The position numbers and the translations under genes are program-made. A DNA stretch of 64,000 bases, taken from the NCBI GenBank assembly GCA_014649555.1, contig BMTG01000004.1, positions 124,001-188,000 on the forward strand, in the 5' to 3' direction. Under the pieces are notes generated by a model. That model saw only the letters and a list, made by a program, of their open reading frames with translations. It did not search any database and was not told the origin of the DNA. This document shows positions 43,602 through 52,054 of the stretch, one piece after another. The DNA comes from Streptomyces globisporus (lineage in GTDB: Bacteria > Actinomycetota > Actinomycetes > Streptomycetales > Streptomycetaceae). Positions within the stretch are counted from its first letter, which is position 1, and each line of letters starts with the position of its first letter.

Positions 43602-44072
43602 ATGGGCGAGCACACCGCACCCCTCTTCCCGCAGGAAGTCATCGACGAGTACGCGGCACTCGGCATCGACCTGCCCGCCCTCTTCTCCGCCGGTCACCTC
43701 GGCGAACGCATGGGCGTGACCATCGTCGAGGCCGCCGCCGACCGCGTCGTCGGCACCATGCCCGTCGAAGGCAACACCCAGCCCTACGGCCTCCTGCACG
43801 GCGGCGCCTCCGCCGTCCTCGCCGAGACCCTCGGCTCCATCGGCTCCATGCTCCACGGCGGCGCCAACAAGATCGCCGTCGGCGTCGACCTCAACTGCAC
43901 CCACCACCGGGGCGCCCGCAACGGCCTCGTCACCGGCGTCGCCACCCCCGTACACCGGGGCCGCTCCACCGCCACGTACGAGATCGTCATCACCGACGAA
44001 CAGGACAAGCGGGTCTGCACCGCACGCCTCACCTGCCTGCTCCGCGACGCCCCCCAGCCCGAAGCGGGCTGA
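43602..44072 (+). CDS. PaaI-family hotdog thioesterase
   Basis: 156 aa, ATG 43602. Hotdog fold with the catalytic region NTQPYGLLHGGASAVLAETLGSIGSM (H-G-G with following acidic residue E) and LNCTHHRGARNGLVTGVATPVHRGRSTATYEIVI. PaaI-like enzymes hydrolyse acyl- or phenylacetyl-CoA thioesters. Downstream is a strong terminator. Upstream palindrome suggests regulated expression. Substrate is inferred from the family only. Confidence 0.92.
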   Translation: MGEHTAPLFPQEVIDEYAALGIDLPALFSAGHLGERMGVTIVEAAADRVVGTMPVEGNTQPYGLLHGGASAVLAETLGSIGSMLHGGANKIAVGVDLNCTHHRGARNGLVTGVATPVHRGRSTATYEIVITDEQDKRVCTARLTCLLRDAPQPEAG

Positions 44073-44099
44073 CCCCGTCACCGACCCCCGTCACAGCAC

Positions 44100-44137
44100 G
44101 CGAACGGCCCGCCGGCCTCCACCGGCGGGCCGTTCGC
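44100..44137. terminator. Stem-loop terminator after the thioesterase gene
   Basis: GCGAACGGCCCGCCGG (44100-44115) pairs with CCGGCGGGCCGTTCGC (44122-44137) across a 6-nt loop. Confidence 0.88.
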
Positions 44138-44709
44138 CGTCCACGAACTCACCGCATTCCGGACCACGCATCCCCATATCCGGGGCGGGCACGGGAAGTT
44201 GATGGAAACGCACGGTCAACACCCTTGACGGCCGCACCCGTTCCATGACCTGCTTCAACAGCGACACGGACCCGGCAGCGCAGCACACATATCCCACACA
44301 TGTAACACTGCGTAACGTTTGCGCAATACACGAAAAACCCGGCACCCCCGCCCCCGCGCCCCCGGCCCGGCTCCCCCCGCCACCCTCGCACCCCGGCCCG
44401 CGCGACAGCACCAAGATCACCTCAAGCCCCTTAGCAGAGCTGCGCGTTCTCACCATGTGGGCAATGCGCAGTCCAGGCGAAACCCGCACATCCCCTCACA
44501 GGAACCTCAAGCCTTGCTCAAGGGCATAACAAGAGAGTCACATCCGCAGCCGACCCATCCCTATGGCCCCCGCCTGCGCTTAGAGTCACGGCCAGTCACC
44601 GCGCCGCCGGGCGCGTCTGCTGCACGGCCCTGTACCACCCCAGTACGGCCCGGCGATGATCACGGCACCTCATGCCCGAGGATCGCCGCGCCAGGGAAAG
44701 GACCCTCTC
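44138..44709. other. 572-base intergenic region upstream of the amino-acid ABC operon
   Basis: No credible gene on either strand. Around 44280-44340 it is unusually AT-rich for this genome (ATATCCCACACATGTAACAC). A C-rich stretch follows at 44340-44400, and the segment 44440-44560 carries GTGGGCAATGCGC and GGCATAACAAGAGAG. The operon promoter and control sites must lie here, but I cannot place -35/-10 boxes with confidence. Confidence 0.5.
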
Positions 44710-45945
44710 GTGCGACACCGTTCTTTGCTCATACTCACCGCAGTGCTCACCACCGGAGCACTCACGCTCACCGCCTGCGGGTCGCGCGACGAAGGCAGCA
44801 AGGACAGCGGCGACAGCGGTGGCAAGACCACCGTCGTCATCGGCGTCGACGCGCCTTTGACCGGCTCCCTCTCCGCGCTCGGCCAGGGCATCAAGAACTC
44901 CGTGGACCTCGCGGCCAAGACCGCGAACAAGAACAACGAGGTCCCCGGCATCGAGTTCAAGATCGAAGCCCTCGACGACCAGGCCGTCCCCGCCTCCGGA
45001 CAGGCCAACGCCACCAAGCTCGTCGGCAACGACGACGTCCTCGGCGCCGTCGGCCCCCTCAACTCGGGTGTCGCCCAGTCCATGCAGGGCGTCTTCGAGA
45101 AGGCCGACCTCGCGCAGGTCTCCCCCGCCAACACCAACCCGGCGCTCAGCCAGGGCGACAACTGGGCCAAGGGCGACATCCAGCGCCCCTTCAAGACCTA
45201 CTTCCGCACCTGCGCCACCGACGTCGTCCAGGGCAAGTTCGCCGCCCAGTACCTCTACAACGACGCCAAGAAGAAGAAGGTCTACGTCGTCGACGACAAG
45301 CAGACCTACGGCGCCGGCCTCGCCGCGATCTTCTCCGCCGAGTTCAAGCGCCTCGGCGGCAAGGTCGTCGGCACCGACCACGTCACGGTCAAGGAGACCG
45401 ACTTCTCCAGCACCGCCGACAAGGTCAAGAGCTCGGGCGCCGACTCCGTCTACTACGGCGGCCAGTACCCCGAGGGCGGCCTGCTCTCCGACCAGATCAA
45501 GAAGACCGGCGCCAAGATCCCCACCATGGGCGGCGACGGCATCTACGACCCCGCCTTCATCAGCGCCTCCGGCGAGGCCAACGACGGCGACTACGCCACC
45601 TCCATCGGCTACCCCGTCGAGGCCCTCCCGACCGCCAAGAAGTTCATCGAGGACTACAAGGCCGCCGGCTACAAGGACCCGTACGCGGCCTACGGCGGCT
45701 ACTCCTACGACGCCGGATGGGCCATCATCCAGGCCGTCAAGGCCGTCGTCGCCGACAACGACGGCAAGCTCCCCGAGGACGCCCGCGCCAAGGTCACCGA
45801 GGCCATGGCCAAGGTCTCCTTCGACGGTGTGACCGGCAAGGTCTCCTTCGACGAGAACGGCGACACCACCAACAAGCAGCTCACCGTCTACGAGGTCCAG
45901 AAGGGCGCCTGGAAGGACGTCAAGAGCGCCACGTTCGAGGACTGA
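44710..45945 (+). CDS. Branched-chain amino-acid ABC transporter substrate-binding lipoprotein
   Basis: 411 aa from GTG 44710 with AAAGGA upstream. Signal peptide and lipobox LTLTACGS with lipid-modified C23. Periplasmic-binding fold type I (LivJ-like): VVIGVDAPLTGSLSALGQGIKNSVDLAAK, LVGNDDVLGAVGPLNSGVAQSMQ, YVVDDKQTYGAGLAAIF, SVYYGGQYPEGGLLSDQIKK and AAYGGYSYDAGWAIIQAVK. Captures leucine/isoleucine/valine or a similar ligand outside the membrane. First gene of a five-gene operon; codons are strongly C-ending and biased, suggesting high expression. A stable hairpin follows, before the permeases. Confidence 0.95.
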   Translation: MRHRSLLILTAVLTTGALTLTACGSRDEGSKDSGDSGGKTTVVIGVDAPLTGSLSALGQGIKNSVDLAAKTANKNNEVPGIEFKIEALDDQAVPASGQANATKLVGNDDVLGAVGPLNSGVAQSMQGVFEKADLAQVSPANTNPALSQGDNWAKGDIQRPFKTYFRTCATDVVQGKFAAQYLYNDAKKKKVYVVDDKQTYGAGLAAIFSAEFKRLGGKVVGTDHVTVKETDFSSTADKVKSSGADSVYYGGQYPEGGLLSDQIKKTGAKIPTMGGDGIYDPAFISASGEANDGDYATSIGYPVEALPTAKKFIEDYKAAGYKDPYAAYGGYSYDAGWAIIQAVKAVVADNDGKLPEDARAKVTEAMAKVSFDGVTGKVSFDENGDTTNKQLTVYEVQKGAWKDVKSATFED

Positions 45946-45980
45946 TCCCCCCGGCACAGCCCCGCCCCACCTGACCCAGA

Positions 45981-46013
45981 CCGCGCGAGGGCGCAAACAG
46001 CGCCCTCGCGCGG
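45981..46013 (+). promoter_or_regulatory. Intra-operon hairpin between binding protein and permease
   Basis: CCGCGCGAGGGCGC (45981-45994) pairs perfectly with 46000-46013 around AAACA. As in many ABC operons, it probably lets extra binding-protein mRNA accumulate by partial termination or 3'-end protection. Confidence 0.75.
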
Positions 46014-46047
46014 AGTCATATCCGACAAGCTCATCGGAGGCCCTGCG

Positions 46048-46980
46048 GTGCACGAACTGCCGCAACAGCTGGCCAACGGCCTTGCCCTCGGCGCCCTTTA
46101 TGGCCTCATAGCCATCGGGTACACCATGGTCTACGGCATCGTCCAGCTCATCAACTTCGCCCACGGCGAGATCTTCATGATCGGGGGCTTCGGCGCCCTC
46201 ACCACCTACATCATGCTCCCCAGCGGGACCACCCTCCTGGTCGCCATCCCGCTCATGATCATCGGTGGAGCCATCGCCTCCGTCGCCGTGGCCACCGCCG
46301 CGGAACGGTTCGCCTACCGGCCCCTGCGCGGCGCCCCCCGCCTCGCCCCGCTCATCACCGCGATCGGCCTCTCGATCGTGCTCCAGCAGCTCGTCTGGGG
46401 CTTCTACCCCGACGCGAAGAAGCCCCGCAGCTTCCCCGAGTTCCAGGGCGAATCCTTCAAGCTGCTCGACAACCTCTACCTCCAGCGCGCCGACGCCTTC
46501 GTCCTCGTCCTGGCCCCCCTCTGCATGCTCGCCCTCGGCCTCTTCGTCGCCAAGAGCCGCAGCGGCCGCGCCATGCAGGCCACCGCCCAGGACCCCGACA
46601 CGGCCAAGCTGATGGGCATCAACACCGACCGCATCATCGTGATGGCCTTCGCCATCGGCGCCGCCTTCGCCGCCGTCGCCTCGGTCGCCTACGGCCTCGA
46701 CAAGGGCCAGATCAACTTCGAGATGGGCTTCATCCTCGGACTGAAGGCCTTCACCGCCGCCGTCCTCGGCGGCATCGGCAACATCTACGGAGCCATGGTC
46801 GGCGGCGTCGTCCTCGGCCTCGCCGAAGCCCTCTCGATCGCATACATCGAAGAGATCCCCGGCATGGAGCAGCTCGGCGGCGGCGCCTGGGCCAACGTCT
46901 GGGCCTTCGTCCTCCTCATCGTCGTCCTCCTCGTCAGGCCACAAGGCCTGCTCGGCGAGCGCGTCACGGACAGGGCGTGA
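46048..46980 (+). CDS. Branched-chain amino-acid ABC transporter permease LivH-like
   Basis: 310 aa, GTG 46048 with GGAGG eight bases before. Eight or so membrane helices. Family segments: LANGLALGALYGLIAIGYTMVYGIVQLINFAHGEIFMIG, the EAA-like AMQATAQDPDTAKLMGINTDRIIVMAFAIG coupling loop, and FTAAVLGGIGNIYGAMVGGVVLGLAEAL. Forms the membrane channel with the following permease. Overlaps or abuts the next gene (stop at 46980). Confidence 0.95.
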   Translation: MHELPQQLANGLALGALYGLIAIGYTMVYGIVQLINFAHGEIFMIGGFGALTTYIMLPSGTTLLVAIPLMIIGGAIASVAVATAAERFAYRPLRGAPRLAPLITAIGLSIVLQQLVWGFYPDAKKPRSFPEFQGESFKLLDNLYLQRADAFVLVLAPLCMLALGLFVAKSRSGRAMQATAQDPDTAKLMGINTDRIIVMAFAIGAAFAAVASVAYGLDKGQINFEMGFILGLKAFTAAVLGGIGNIYGAMVGGVVLGLAEALSIAYIEEIPGMEQLGGGAWANVWAFVLLIVVLLVRPQGLLGERVTDRA

Positions 46981-46985
46981 TACCC

Positions 46986-48770
46986 ATGACCACCAAGACC
47001 CACCAGACGACGCCCGTCCTCGCCATCCCCGCCACCGTGGCCCGCGCCGCCACCGCGGCCGGAGCCGCCCTCACCCTCGGCTCCACCTTCCTCGCCTGGA
47101 CCTGGACCGCGAAATTCCCGGGCGACCTCACCGTCACCGGCTACCCCGGCGGCCTCCAGGTCCTCACCCTCGTCGGCGCCGCCCTCACCCTGCTGTTCAC
47201 CCTCTCCGGGTACGGCATCAAGGGCCTGCGCTGGCTCACCCCCGGCGGCACCAACAGCCCCGTCCGGCTCGCCGCACTCGGCCTGCTCGGCACCATGGGC
47301 TTCACCGTCGGCGCCATCTCCGTCGAACTCGGCGGCGTCGTCAACCTGGAACCCGGAGCCTGGATCGGCCTCGTCGGCGCCATCATCACCGTCGTCGCCT
47401 CCCTCGGCCTCCCGCACGACCAGGACATCACCGACACCGCCACCCCCTCCCCCCTCGAAAAGTTCCTCAACAGCCTCCGCGCCCCCGCGCCCGGACGCCC
47501 CAAGGAACTCCCCTCCTGGGCCGAGATCCTGATCATCGTCGCCGCCTTCGGCATCGGTCTCTTCGTCGTCACCTACGGCATCGACACCGCCTACCCCGAA
47601 CTCTTCGTCGGCTACCTGCTCATCACCGGCTTCGCCGTGACCGCACTCTTCAAGGCCGGCCTCATGGCCCGCCTCTCCGCGATCACCACGAAGTACCGCT
47701 CCATCGCCGTCGCCGCGGCCTTCGTCGCCGCAGCCGTCTTCCCGTTCACCCAGAGCACCGACCAGTACACCCTCATCGCGGTCAACATCCTCATCTTCGC
47801 GACCGTCGCCCTGGGCCTGAACATCGTCGTCGGCCTCGCCGGACTCCTCGACCTCGGATACGTCGCCTTCCTCGGCGTCGGCGCCTACACAGCCGCCCTC
47901 GTCTCCGGAACCAGCGCATCCGCCTTCGGCGTCCAATTCCCCTTCTGGGCCTCCGTCCTCCTCGGCGCCGCCGTCTCCCTGATCTTCGGCGTCGTCATCG
48001 GAGCACCCACCCTCCGCCTCCGCGGCGACTACCTCGCCATCGTCACCCTCGGCTTCGGCGAAATCTTCCGCATCGCCGTCGGGAACCTCGACGGCGTCTC
48101 CGGACCCCGCGTCACCAACGGCCCCAACGGCGTACCGAACATCCCCGACCTCAACTTCTTCGGGTACGACTTCGGCGAATCCCACACCATCCTGGGCTTC
48201 GAACTCGGCGCCTACGCCAACTACTACATGCTCATGCTGCTCGCGATGATCCTCGTGGTCCTCGTCTTCAGCCGAGCCGGCAGCTCCCGCATCGGCCGCG
48301 CCTGGGTCGCCATCCGCGAGGACGAGACCGCCGCCACCGCCATGGGCATCAACGGCTTCCGCGTCAAGCTCATCGCCTTCGCCCTCGGCGCCACCCTCGC
48401 CGGCATCGCCGGCACCGTACAGGCCCACGTCCAGAGCACCGTCGTCCCCGAGATGTACGTCTTCGCCGGACCCGTACCGCCCAACTCCGCCTTCCTCCTC
48501 GCCGCCGTCATCCTCGGCGGCATGGGAACCATCAGCGGACCCCTCATCGGCGCGGCGCTCCTCTACATGATCCCGGCCAAGCTCCAGTTCCTCTCGGACT
48601 ACCAGCTCCTCGGCTTCGGACTCGCCCTCATCCTCCTCATGCGCTTCCGCCCCGAAGGCCTCATCGCCAACCGGCGGGCCAAGCTGGAATACCACGAGAC
48701 CGGCCAGCTCGACGTACCCGACGAAACCCTGGCAGGCACCACCTCCGGCACCACGAAGGCGGGGGCGTGA
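46986..48770 (+). CDS. Branched-chain amino-acid ABC transporter permease LivM-like
   Basis: 594 aa from ATG 46986 (GTG 46977, overlapping the previous stop, is the alternative). About twice usual LivM length: the first 270 residues carry six extra membrane segments (AATAAGAALTLGSTFLAWTW, LTLVGAALTLLFTLSGYGIKG), seen in actinobacterial versions. The core LivM region follows: LIAVNILIFATVALGLNIVVGLAGLLDLGYVAFLGVGAYTAAL, GAPTLRLRGDYLAIVTLGFGEIFRI, WVAIREDETAATAMGINGFRVKL and VILGGMGTISGPLIGAALL. Pairs with LivH. Confidence 0.95.
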   Translation: MTTKTHQTTPVLAIPATVARAATAAGAALTLGSTFLAWTWTAKFPGDLTVTGYPGGLQVLTLVGAALTLLFTLSGYGIKGLRWLTPGGTNSPVRLAALGLLGTMGFTVGAISVELGGVVNLEPGAWIGLVGAIITVVASLGLPHDQDITDTATPSPLEKFLNSLRAPAPGRPKELPSWAEILIIVAAFGIGLFVVTYGIDTAYPELFVGYLLITGFAVTALFKAGLMARLSAITTKYRSIAVAAAFVAAAVFPFTQSTDQYTLIAVNILIFATVALGLNIVVGLAGLLDLGYVAFLGVGAYTAALVSGTSASAFGVQFPFWASVLLGAAVSLIFGVVIGAPTLRLRGDYLAIVTLGFGEIFRIAVGNLDGVSGPRVTNGPNGVPNIPDLNFFGYDFGESHTILGFELGAYANYYMLMLLAMILVVLVFSRAGSSRIGRAWVAIREDETAATAMGINGFRVKLIAFALGATLAGIAGTVQAHVQSTVVPEMYVFAGPVPPNSAFLLAAVILGGMGTISGPLIGAALLYMIPAKLQFLSDYQLLGFGLALILLMRFRPEGLIANRRAKLEYHETGQLDVPDETLAGTTSGTTKAGA

Positions 48771-49654
48771 ACACCATGACCACCACCACACCCGAAACCG
48801 CCACCACCGTGCTCGACGCGAGCGGCGTGACCATGCGCTTCGGCGGACTCACCGCCGTGCGCAACGTCGACCTCACCGTCAAAGCAGGCGAGATCGTCGG
48901 TCTCATCGGCCCCAACGGCGCTGGCAAGACCACCTTCTTCAACTGCCTCACCGGCCTCTACGTCCCCACCGAGGGCAAGGTCCGCTACAAGGGCACCGTT
49001 CTGCCGCCCAAGCCCCACCTCGTCACCCAGGCAGGCATCGCCCGCACCTTCCAGAACATCCGCCTCTTCGCCAACATGACCGTGCTGGAAAACGTCCTCG
49101 TCGGACGCCACACCCGCACCAAGGAAGGCCTCTGGTCCGCCCTCCTGCGCGGACCCGGCTTCAGGAAGGCCGAAGCCGCGTCCCACGAACGCGCCATGGA
49201 ACTCCTGGAGTTCATCGGCCTCCAGGACAAGGCCGACCATCTCGCGCGCAACCTCCCCTACGGAGACCAGCGCAAGCTGGAAATCGCCCGCGCCCTCGCC
49301 AGCGACCCCGGCCTCCTCCTCCTGGACGAGCCCACCGCCGGCATGAACCCGCAGGAAACCCGCGTCACCGAAGAACTCATCTTCGCGATCCGGGACATGG
49401 GCATCGCCGTCCTCGTCATCGAGCACGACATGCGCTTCATCTTCAACCTCTGCGACCGCGTCGCCTGTCTCGTCCAGGGCGAAAAGCTCGTCGAGGGCAC
49501 GCCCGGCGAGGTCCAGGCCGACGAACGCGTCGTCGCCGCCTACCTCGGCACCCCCTTCGAAGGCGACCCCGGCGCCGACGAAGTCGCCGAGGTCGAGGCC
49601 GCAGAGGCCCAGAGCGCCACCCGCACCACCCGCACGGAAGGGGAAACCCAGTGA
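48767..49654 (+). CDS. Branched-chain amino-acid ABC transporter ATPase LivG-like
   Basis: 295 aa from GTG 48767, overlapping the permease stop as GTGA; ATG 48776 is possible. Walker A LIGPNGAGKTTFFN, Q-loop RTFQNIRLF, signature NLPYGDQRKLEIARAL, Walker B LLLLDEPTAGMNP and switch His VIEHDMRF. The long EVAEVEAAEAQSATRTTRTE tail is unstructured. Powers import together with LivF; both overlap by four bases. Confidence 0.96.
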   Translation: MNTMTTTTPETATTVLDASGVTMRFGGLTAVRNVDLTVKAGEIVGLIGPNGAGKTTFFNCLTGLYVPTEGKVRYKGTVLPPKPHLVTQAGIARTFQNIRLFANMTVLENVLVGRHTRTKEGLWSALLRGPGFRKAEAASHERAMELLEFIGLQDKADHLARNLPYGDQRKLEIARALASDPGLLLLDEPTAGMNPQETRVTEELIFAIRDMGIAVLVIEHDMRFIFNLCDRVACLVQGEKLVEGTPGEVQADERVVAAYLGTPFEGDPGADEVAEVEAAEAQSATRTTRTEGETQ

Positions 49655-50367
49655 CCGCCCTGCTAGAGGTCGAAGACCTCCGCGTCGCCTACGGCAAGAT
49701 CGAAGCCGTCAAGGGCATCTCCTTCTCCGTCGAAGCCGGCCAGGTCGTCACCCTCATCGGCACCAACGGCGCGGGCAAGACCACCACCCTGCGGACCCTC
49801 TCCGGGCTCCTCAAGCCCTCCGGCGGCCGCATCACCTTCGACGGGAAGCCCCTCGGCAGCGTCCCCGCGCACAAGATCGTCGCGCTCGGACTCGCCCACT
49901 CCCCCGAAGGCCGGCACATCTTCCCCCGCCTCACCATCACGGAGAACCTCCAGCTCGGGGCGTTCCTCCGGACGGACAAGGCGGGCATCGAGAAGGACGT
50001 CCAGCGCGCCTACGACCTCTTCCCCATCCTCGGGGAACGACGGAAGCAGGCCGCCGGCACCCTCTCGGGCGGAGAGCAGCAGATGCTCGCCATGGGACGC
50101 GCCCTGATGTCCCAGCCCAAGCTGCTCATGCTCGACGAGCCCTCCATGGGGCTCTCCCCGATCATGATGCAGAAGATCATGGAGACCATCGTCGAGCTCA
50201 AGGCGGCGGGCACCACGATCCTGCTCGTCGAGCAGAACGCCCAGGCCGCCCTGTCCCTCGCGGACCAGGGTCACGTCATGGAGGTCGGCAAGATCGTCCT
50301 CTCCGGCCCCGGCTCGGACCTGCTCCACGACGAGTCGGTCCGCAAGGCGTACCTCGGCGAGGACTGA
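49651..50367 (+). CDS. Branched-chain amino-acid ABC transporter ATPase LivF-like
   Basis: 238 aa, GTG 49651 overlapping the previous stop as GTGA. Walker A LIGTNGAGKTTTLRT, Q-loop SPEGRHIFPRLTITENLQLG, signature GTLSGGEQQMLAMGRALM, Walker B LLMLDEPSMGLSP, switch VEQNAQAALSLADQG. Last gene of the operon; a stem-loop follows 18 bases on. Confidence 0.96.
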   Translation: MTALLEVEDLRVAYGKIEAVKGISFSVEAGQVVTLIGTNGAGKTTTLRTLSGLLKPSGGRITFDGKPLGSVPAHKIVALGLAHSPEGRHIFPRLTITENLQLGAFLRTDKAGIEKDVQRAYDLFPILGERRKQAAGTLSGGEQQMLAMGRALMSQPKLLMLDEPSMGLSPIMMQKIMETIVELKAAGTTILLVEQNAQAALSLADQGHVMEVGKIVLSGPGSDLLHDESVRKAYLGED

Positions 50368-50384
50368 CGCCGCTGCCGTACGGA

Positions 50385-50422
50385 AGAGGCCCGCACCCGG
50401 TTGGTTCCGGGTGCGGGCCTCT
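50385..50422. terminator. Terminator of the liv-type operon
   Basis: AGAGGCCCGCACCCGG pairs perfectly with its complement at 50407-50422 across TTGGTT. It also lies past the end of the convergent ANTAR regulator gene. Confidence 0.9.
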
Positions 50423-50463
50423 CTCGTTGCGGACGAGCGAGTACGTTTACGTCGTGTACGCGG

Positions 50464-51120
50464 CTACTCCGCCGACTTCTTCTTCTCCTCGGCGTCCTCG
50501 ATCAACGCCTCCGCTAGCTGCTGCATCGACATCCGCCGGTCCATCGACGTCTTCTGGATCCACCGGAACGCGGCCGGCTCGGAGAGCCCGTAATCCGTCT
50601 GCAGGATGCTCTTGGCCCGGTCCACCAGCTTGCGGGTCTCCAGCCGCTGGGACAGGTCCGCGATCTCGCTCTCCAGCGCCTTCAGCTCGGCGAACCGGGA
50701 GACCGCCATCTCGATGGCCGGCACGACGTCGCTCTTGCTGAACGGCTTCACGAGGTACGCCATGGCCCCGGCGTCCCGGGCCCGCTCGACGAGGTCGCGC
50801 TGCGAGAAGGCGGTCAGCATGAGGACCGGGGCGATGGACTCCTCGGCGATCTTCTCGGCGGCGGAGATCCCGTCGAGGACTGGCATCTTCACGTCCAGGA
50901 TGACCAGGTCCGGCTTGTGCTCCCGGGCCAGCTCGACGGCCTGCTGCCCGTCGCCCGCCTCACCGACGACGGAGTAGCCCTCCTCCTCCAGCATCTCCTT
51001 GAGGTCGAGGCGGATGAGGGCCTCGTCCTCGGCGATGACGACGCGGGTCGTCAGCGGCGGGACGTGCGACTTGTCGTCGTCGACGGCGTCTACGGGCTGG
51101 GGCGACTCGGGGGTGGTCAC
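50464..51120 (-). CDS. ANTAR-domain response regulator (PdtaR-like)
   Basis: 218 aa. Receiver domain 26-140 with acidic pocket EDE (31-33), phospho-acceptor D76 in LVILDVKMP, MLTAFSQ and VKPFSK lysine. The ANTAR domain (about 145-205) with RLETRKLVDRAKSILQTDYGLSEPAAFRWIQKTSMDRRMSMQQLAEALI binds paired hexaloop hairpins in mRNA and blocks terminators. PdtaR in actinobacteria works with the PdtaS kinase; no kinase gene is adjacent. Its RNA targets are not visible in this window with confidence. Confidence 0.95.
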   Translation of the reverse strand: MTTPESPQPVDAVDDDKSHVPPLTTRVVIAEDEALIRLDLKEMLEEEGYSVVGEAGDGQQAVELAREHKPDLVILDVKMPVLDGISAAEKIAEESIAPVLMLTAFSQRDLVERARDAGAMAYLVKPFSKSDVVPAIEMAVSRFAELKALESEIADLSQRLETRKLVDRAKSILQTDYGLSEPAAFRWIQKTSMDRRMSMQQLAEALIEDAEEKKKSAE

Positions 51121-51214
51121 GGGGCTCCTTGTTTCAGGGCAGGCACTGCTGCGAAGCAGCCTACCTACCTGCTGCCGCCTTCTGTCACCAGGTACACTGC
51201 TGATCGGTCACCAC

Positions 51215-51298
51215 GCCGGGTTGGCGCAATTGGTTGACGCGGAGGTCTCAAACACCTCTGTCCGAAAGGACATGTGGGTTCGAATCCCATACCCGGCA
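51215..51298 (+). tRNA. tRNA-Leu (anticodon CAA)
   Basis: 84 nt, class II. Acceptor GCCGGGT/ACCCGGC, D arm with GGTT, anticodon arm GAGGT-CTCAAAC-ACCTC giving CAA at 34-36, long variable arm TGTCC-GAAA-GGACA, T arm GTGGG-TTCGAAT-CCCAT, discriminator A. CCA is not encoded. In normal order, a useful contrast to the permuted genes at 18 kb. Confidence 0.97.
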
Positions 51299-51309
51299 CA
51301 TCCTGCGGA

Positions 51310-51344
51310 GCGGATGTTCACTTTCGCGTGAACATCCGCTTTTT
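51310..51344 (+). terminator. Intrinsic terminator of tRNA-Leu
   Basis: GCGGATGTTCAC pairs with GTGAACATCCGC around TTTCGC, followed by a T5 run. Classical rho-independent form. Confidence 0.93.
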
Positions 51345-51382
51345 GCTGCTCAGAGTCGCTCCTATTCACCAAGAGTGGACGA

Positions 51383-52048
51383 ATGAACGTACACAGCACA
51401 GGAGTGCGCCAGAAGCCACACGCACCGTCCTGCCACCGGTGCCACACCACGGCACTCGACCAGCCCGCCTATGCGTATCTGCTCGGTCTCTACCTGGGCG
51501 ACGGCCACATCAGCCAGCACTCGGCCCACCGGGCACCCAACCTCATGATCACGCTGGACGACGCCTGGCCCGGAATCCAGAACGAAGCGGAGGAAGCGTT
51601 ACGCCGGACCTTCCCCGACAACGCCACGTGCCGGGTCGGCAGGACCGGATGCCACAACATCAAGGTGTACTCGAAGCACCTCGTCTGCTACTTCCCGCAG
51701 CACGGTCCGGGCAGGAAGCACGAGCGCGCGATCGTCCTGGAGCCCTGGCAGCAGAAGATCGTCGACGCCCATCCCTGGCAGCTCGTCCGAGGTCTCATCC
51801 ACTCCGACGGCTGTCGGCTGACCAACTGGACGACTCGCGTGGTCGGCGGTGAACGCAAGCGCTACGAGTATCCCCGCTACTGGTTCACCAACGTCTCCGA
51901 CGACATCCGCCGCCTCTACACCGACACCCTCGACGCGCTCGGCATCACCTGGACGCACTGCACCCGCGCGGGCAAGCCCTACAACATCTCCGTAGCCCGA
52001 CGGGCATCCGTAGCCCTCATGGATGCGCACGTCGGGCCGAAATACTGA
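51383..52048 (+). CDS. Free-standing LAGLIDADG-motif protein
   Basis: 221 aa, ATG 51383. Two LAGLIDADG-type helices are visible, AYLLGLYLGDGHIS (31-44) and QLVRGLIHSDGCRL (about 132-145), each with the aspartate-glycine end, about 100 residues apart as in single-chain homing endonucleases. Between them lie CRVGRTGCHNIKVYSKHLVCYF and YWFTNVSDDIRRLYTDTLDALGITW. An N-terminal C-x-x-C (APSCHRCHTT) could bind zinc. It is not inside an intein or intron; it begins 38 bases past the tRNA-Leu terminator. In streptomycetes such proteins are often labelled transcriptional regulators; whether it cuts DNA or acts on RNA is unknown. Confidence 0.75.
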   Translation: MNVHSTGVRQKPHAPSCHRCHTTALDQPAYAYLLGLYLGDGHISQHSAHRAPNLMITLDDAWPGIQNEAEEALRRTFPDNATCRVGRTGCHNIKVYSKHLVCYFPQHGPGRKHERAIVLEPWQQKIVDAHPWQLVRGLIHSDGCRLTNWTTRVVGGERKRYEYPRYWFTNVSDDIRRLYTDTLDALGITWTHCTRAGKPYNISVARRASVALMDAHVGPKY

Positions 52049-52054
52049 GCCGCC

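Noticed and set aside
44091-44489. Minus-strand ORF in the gap before the amino-acid ABC operon
   Set aside because: Composition is not coding-like, and it covers a terminator and an AT-rich promoter region.
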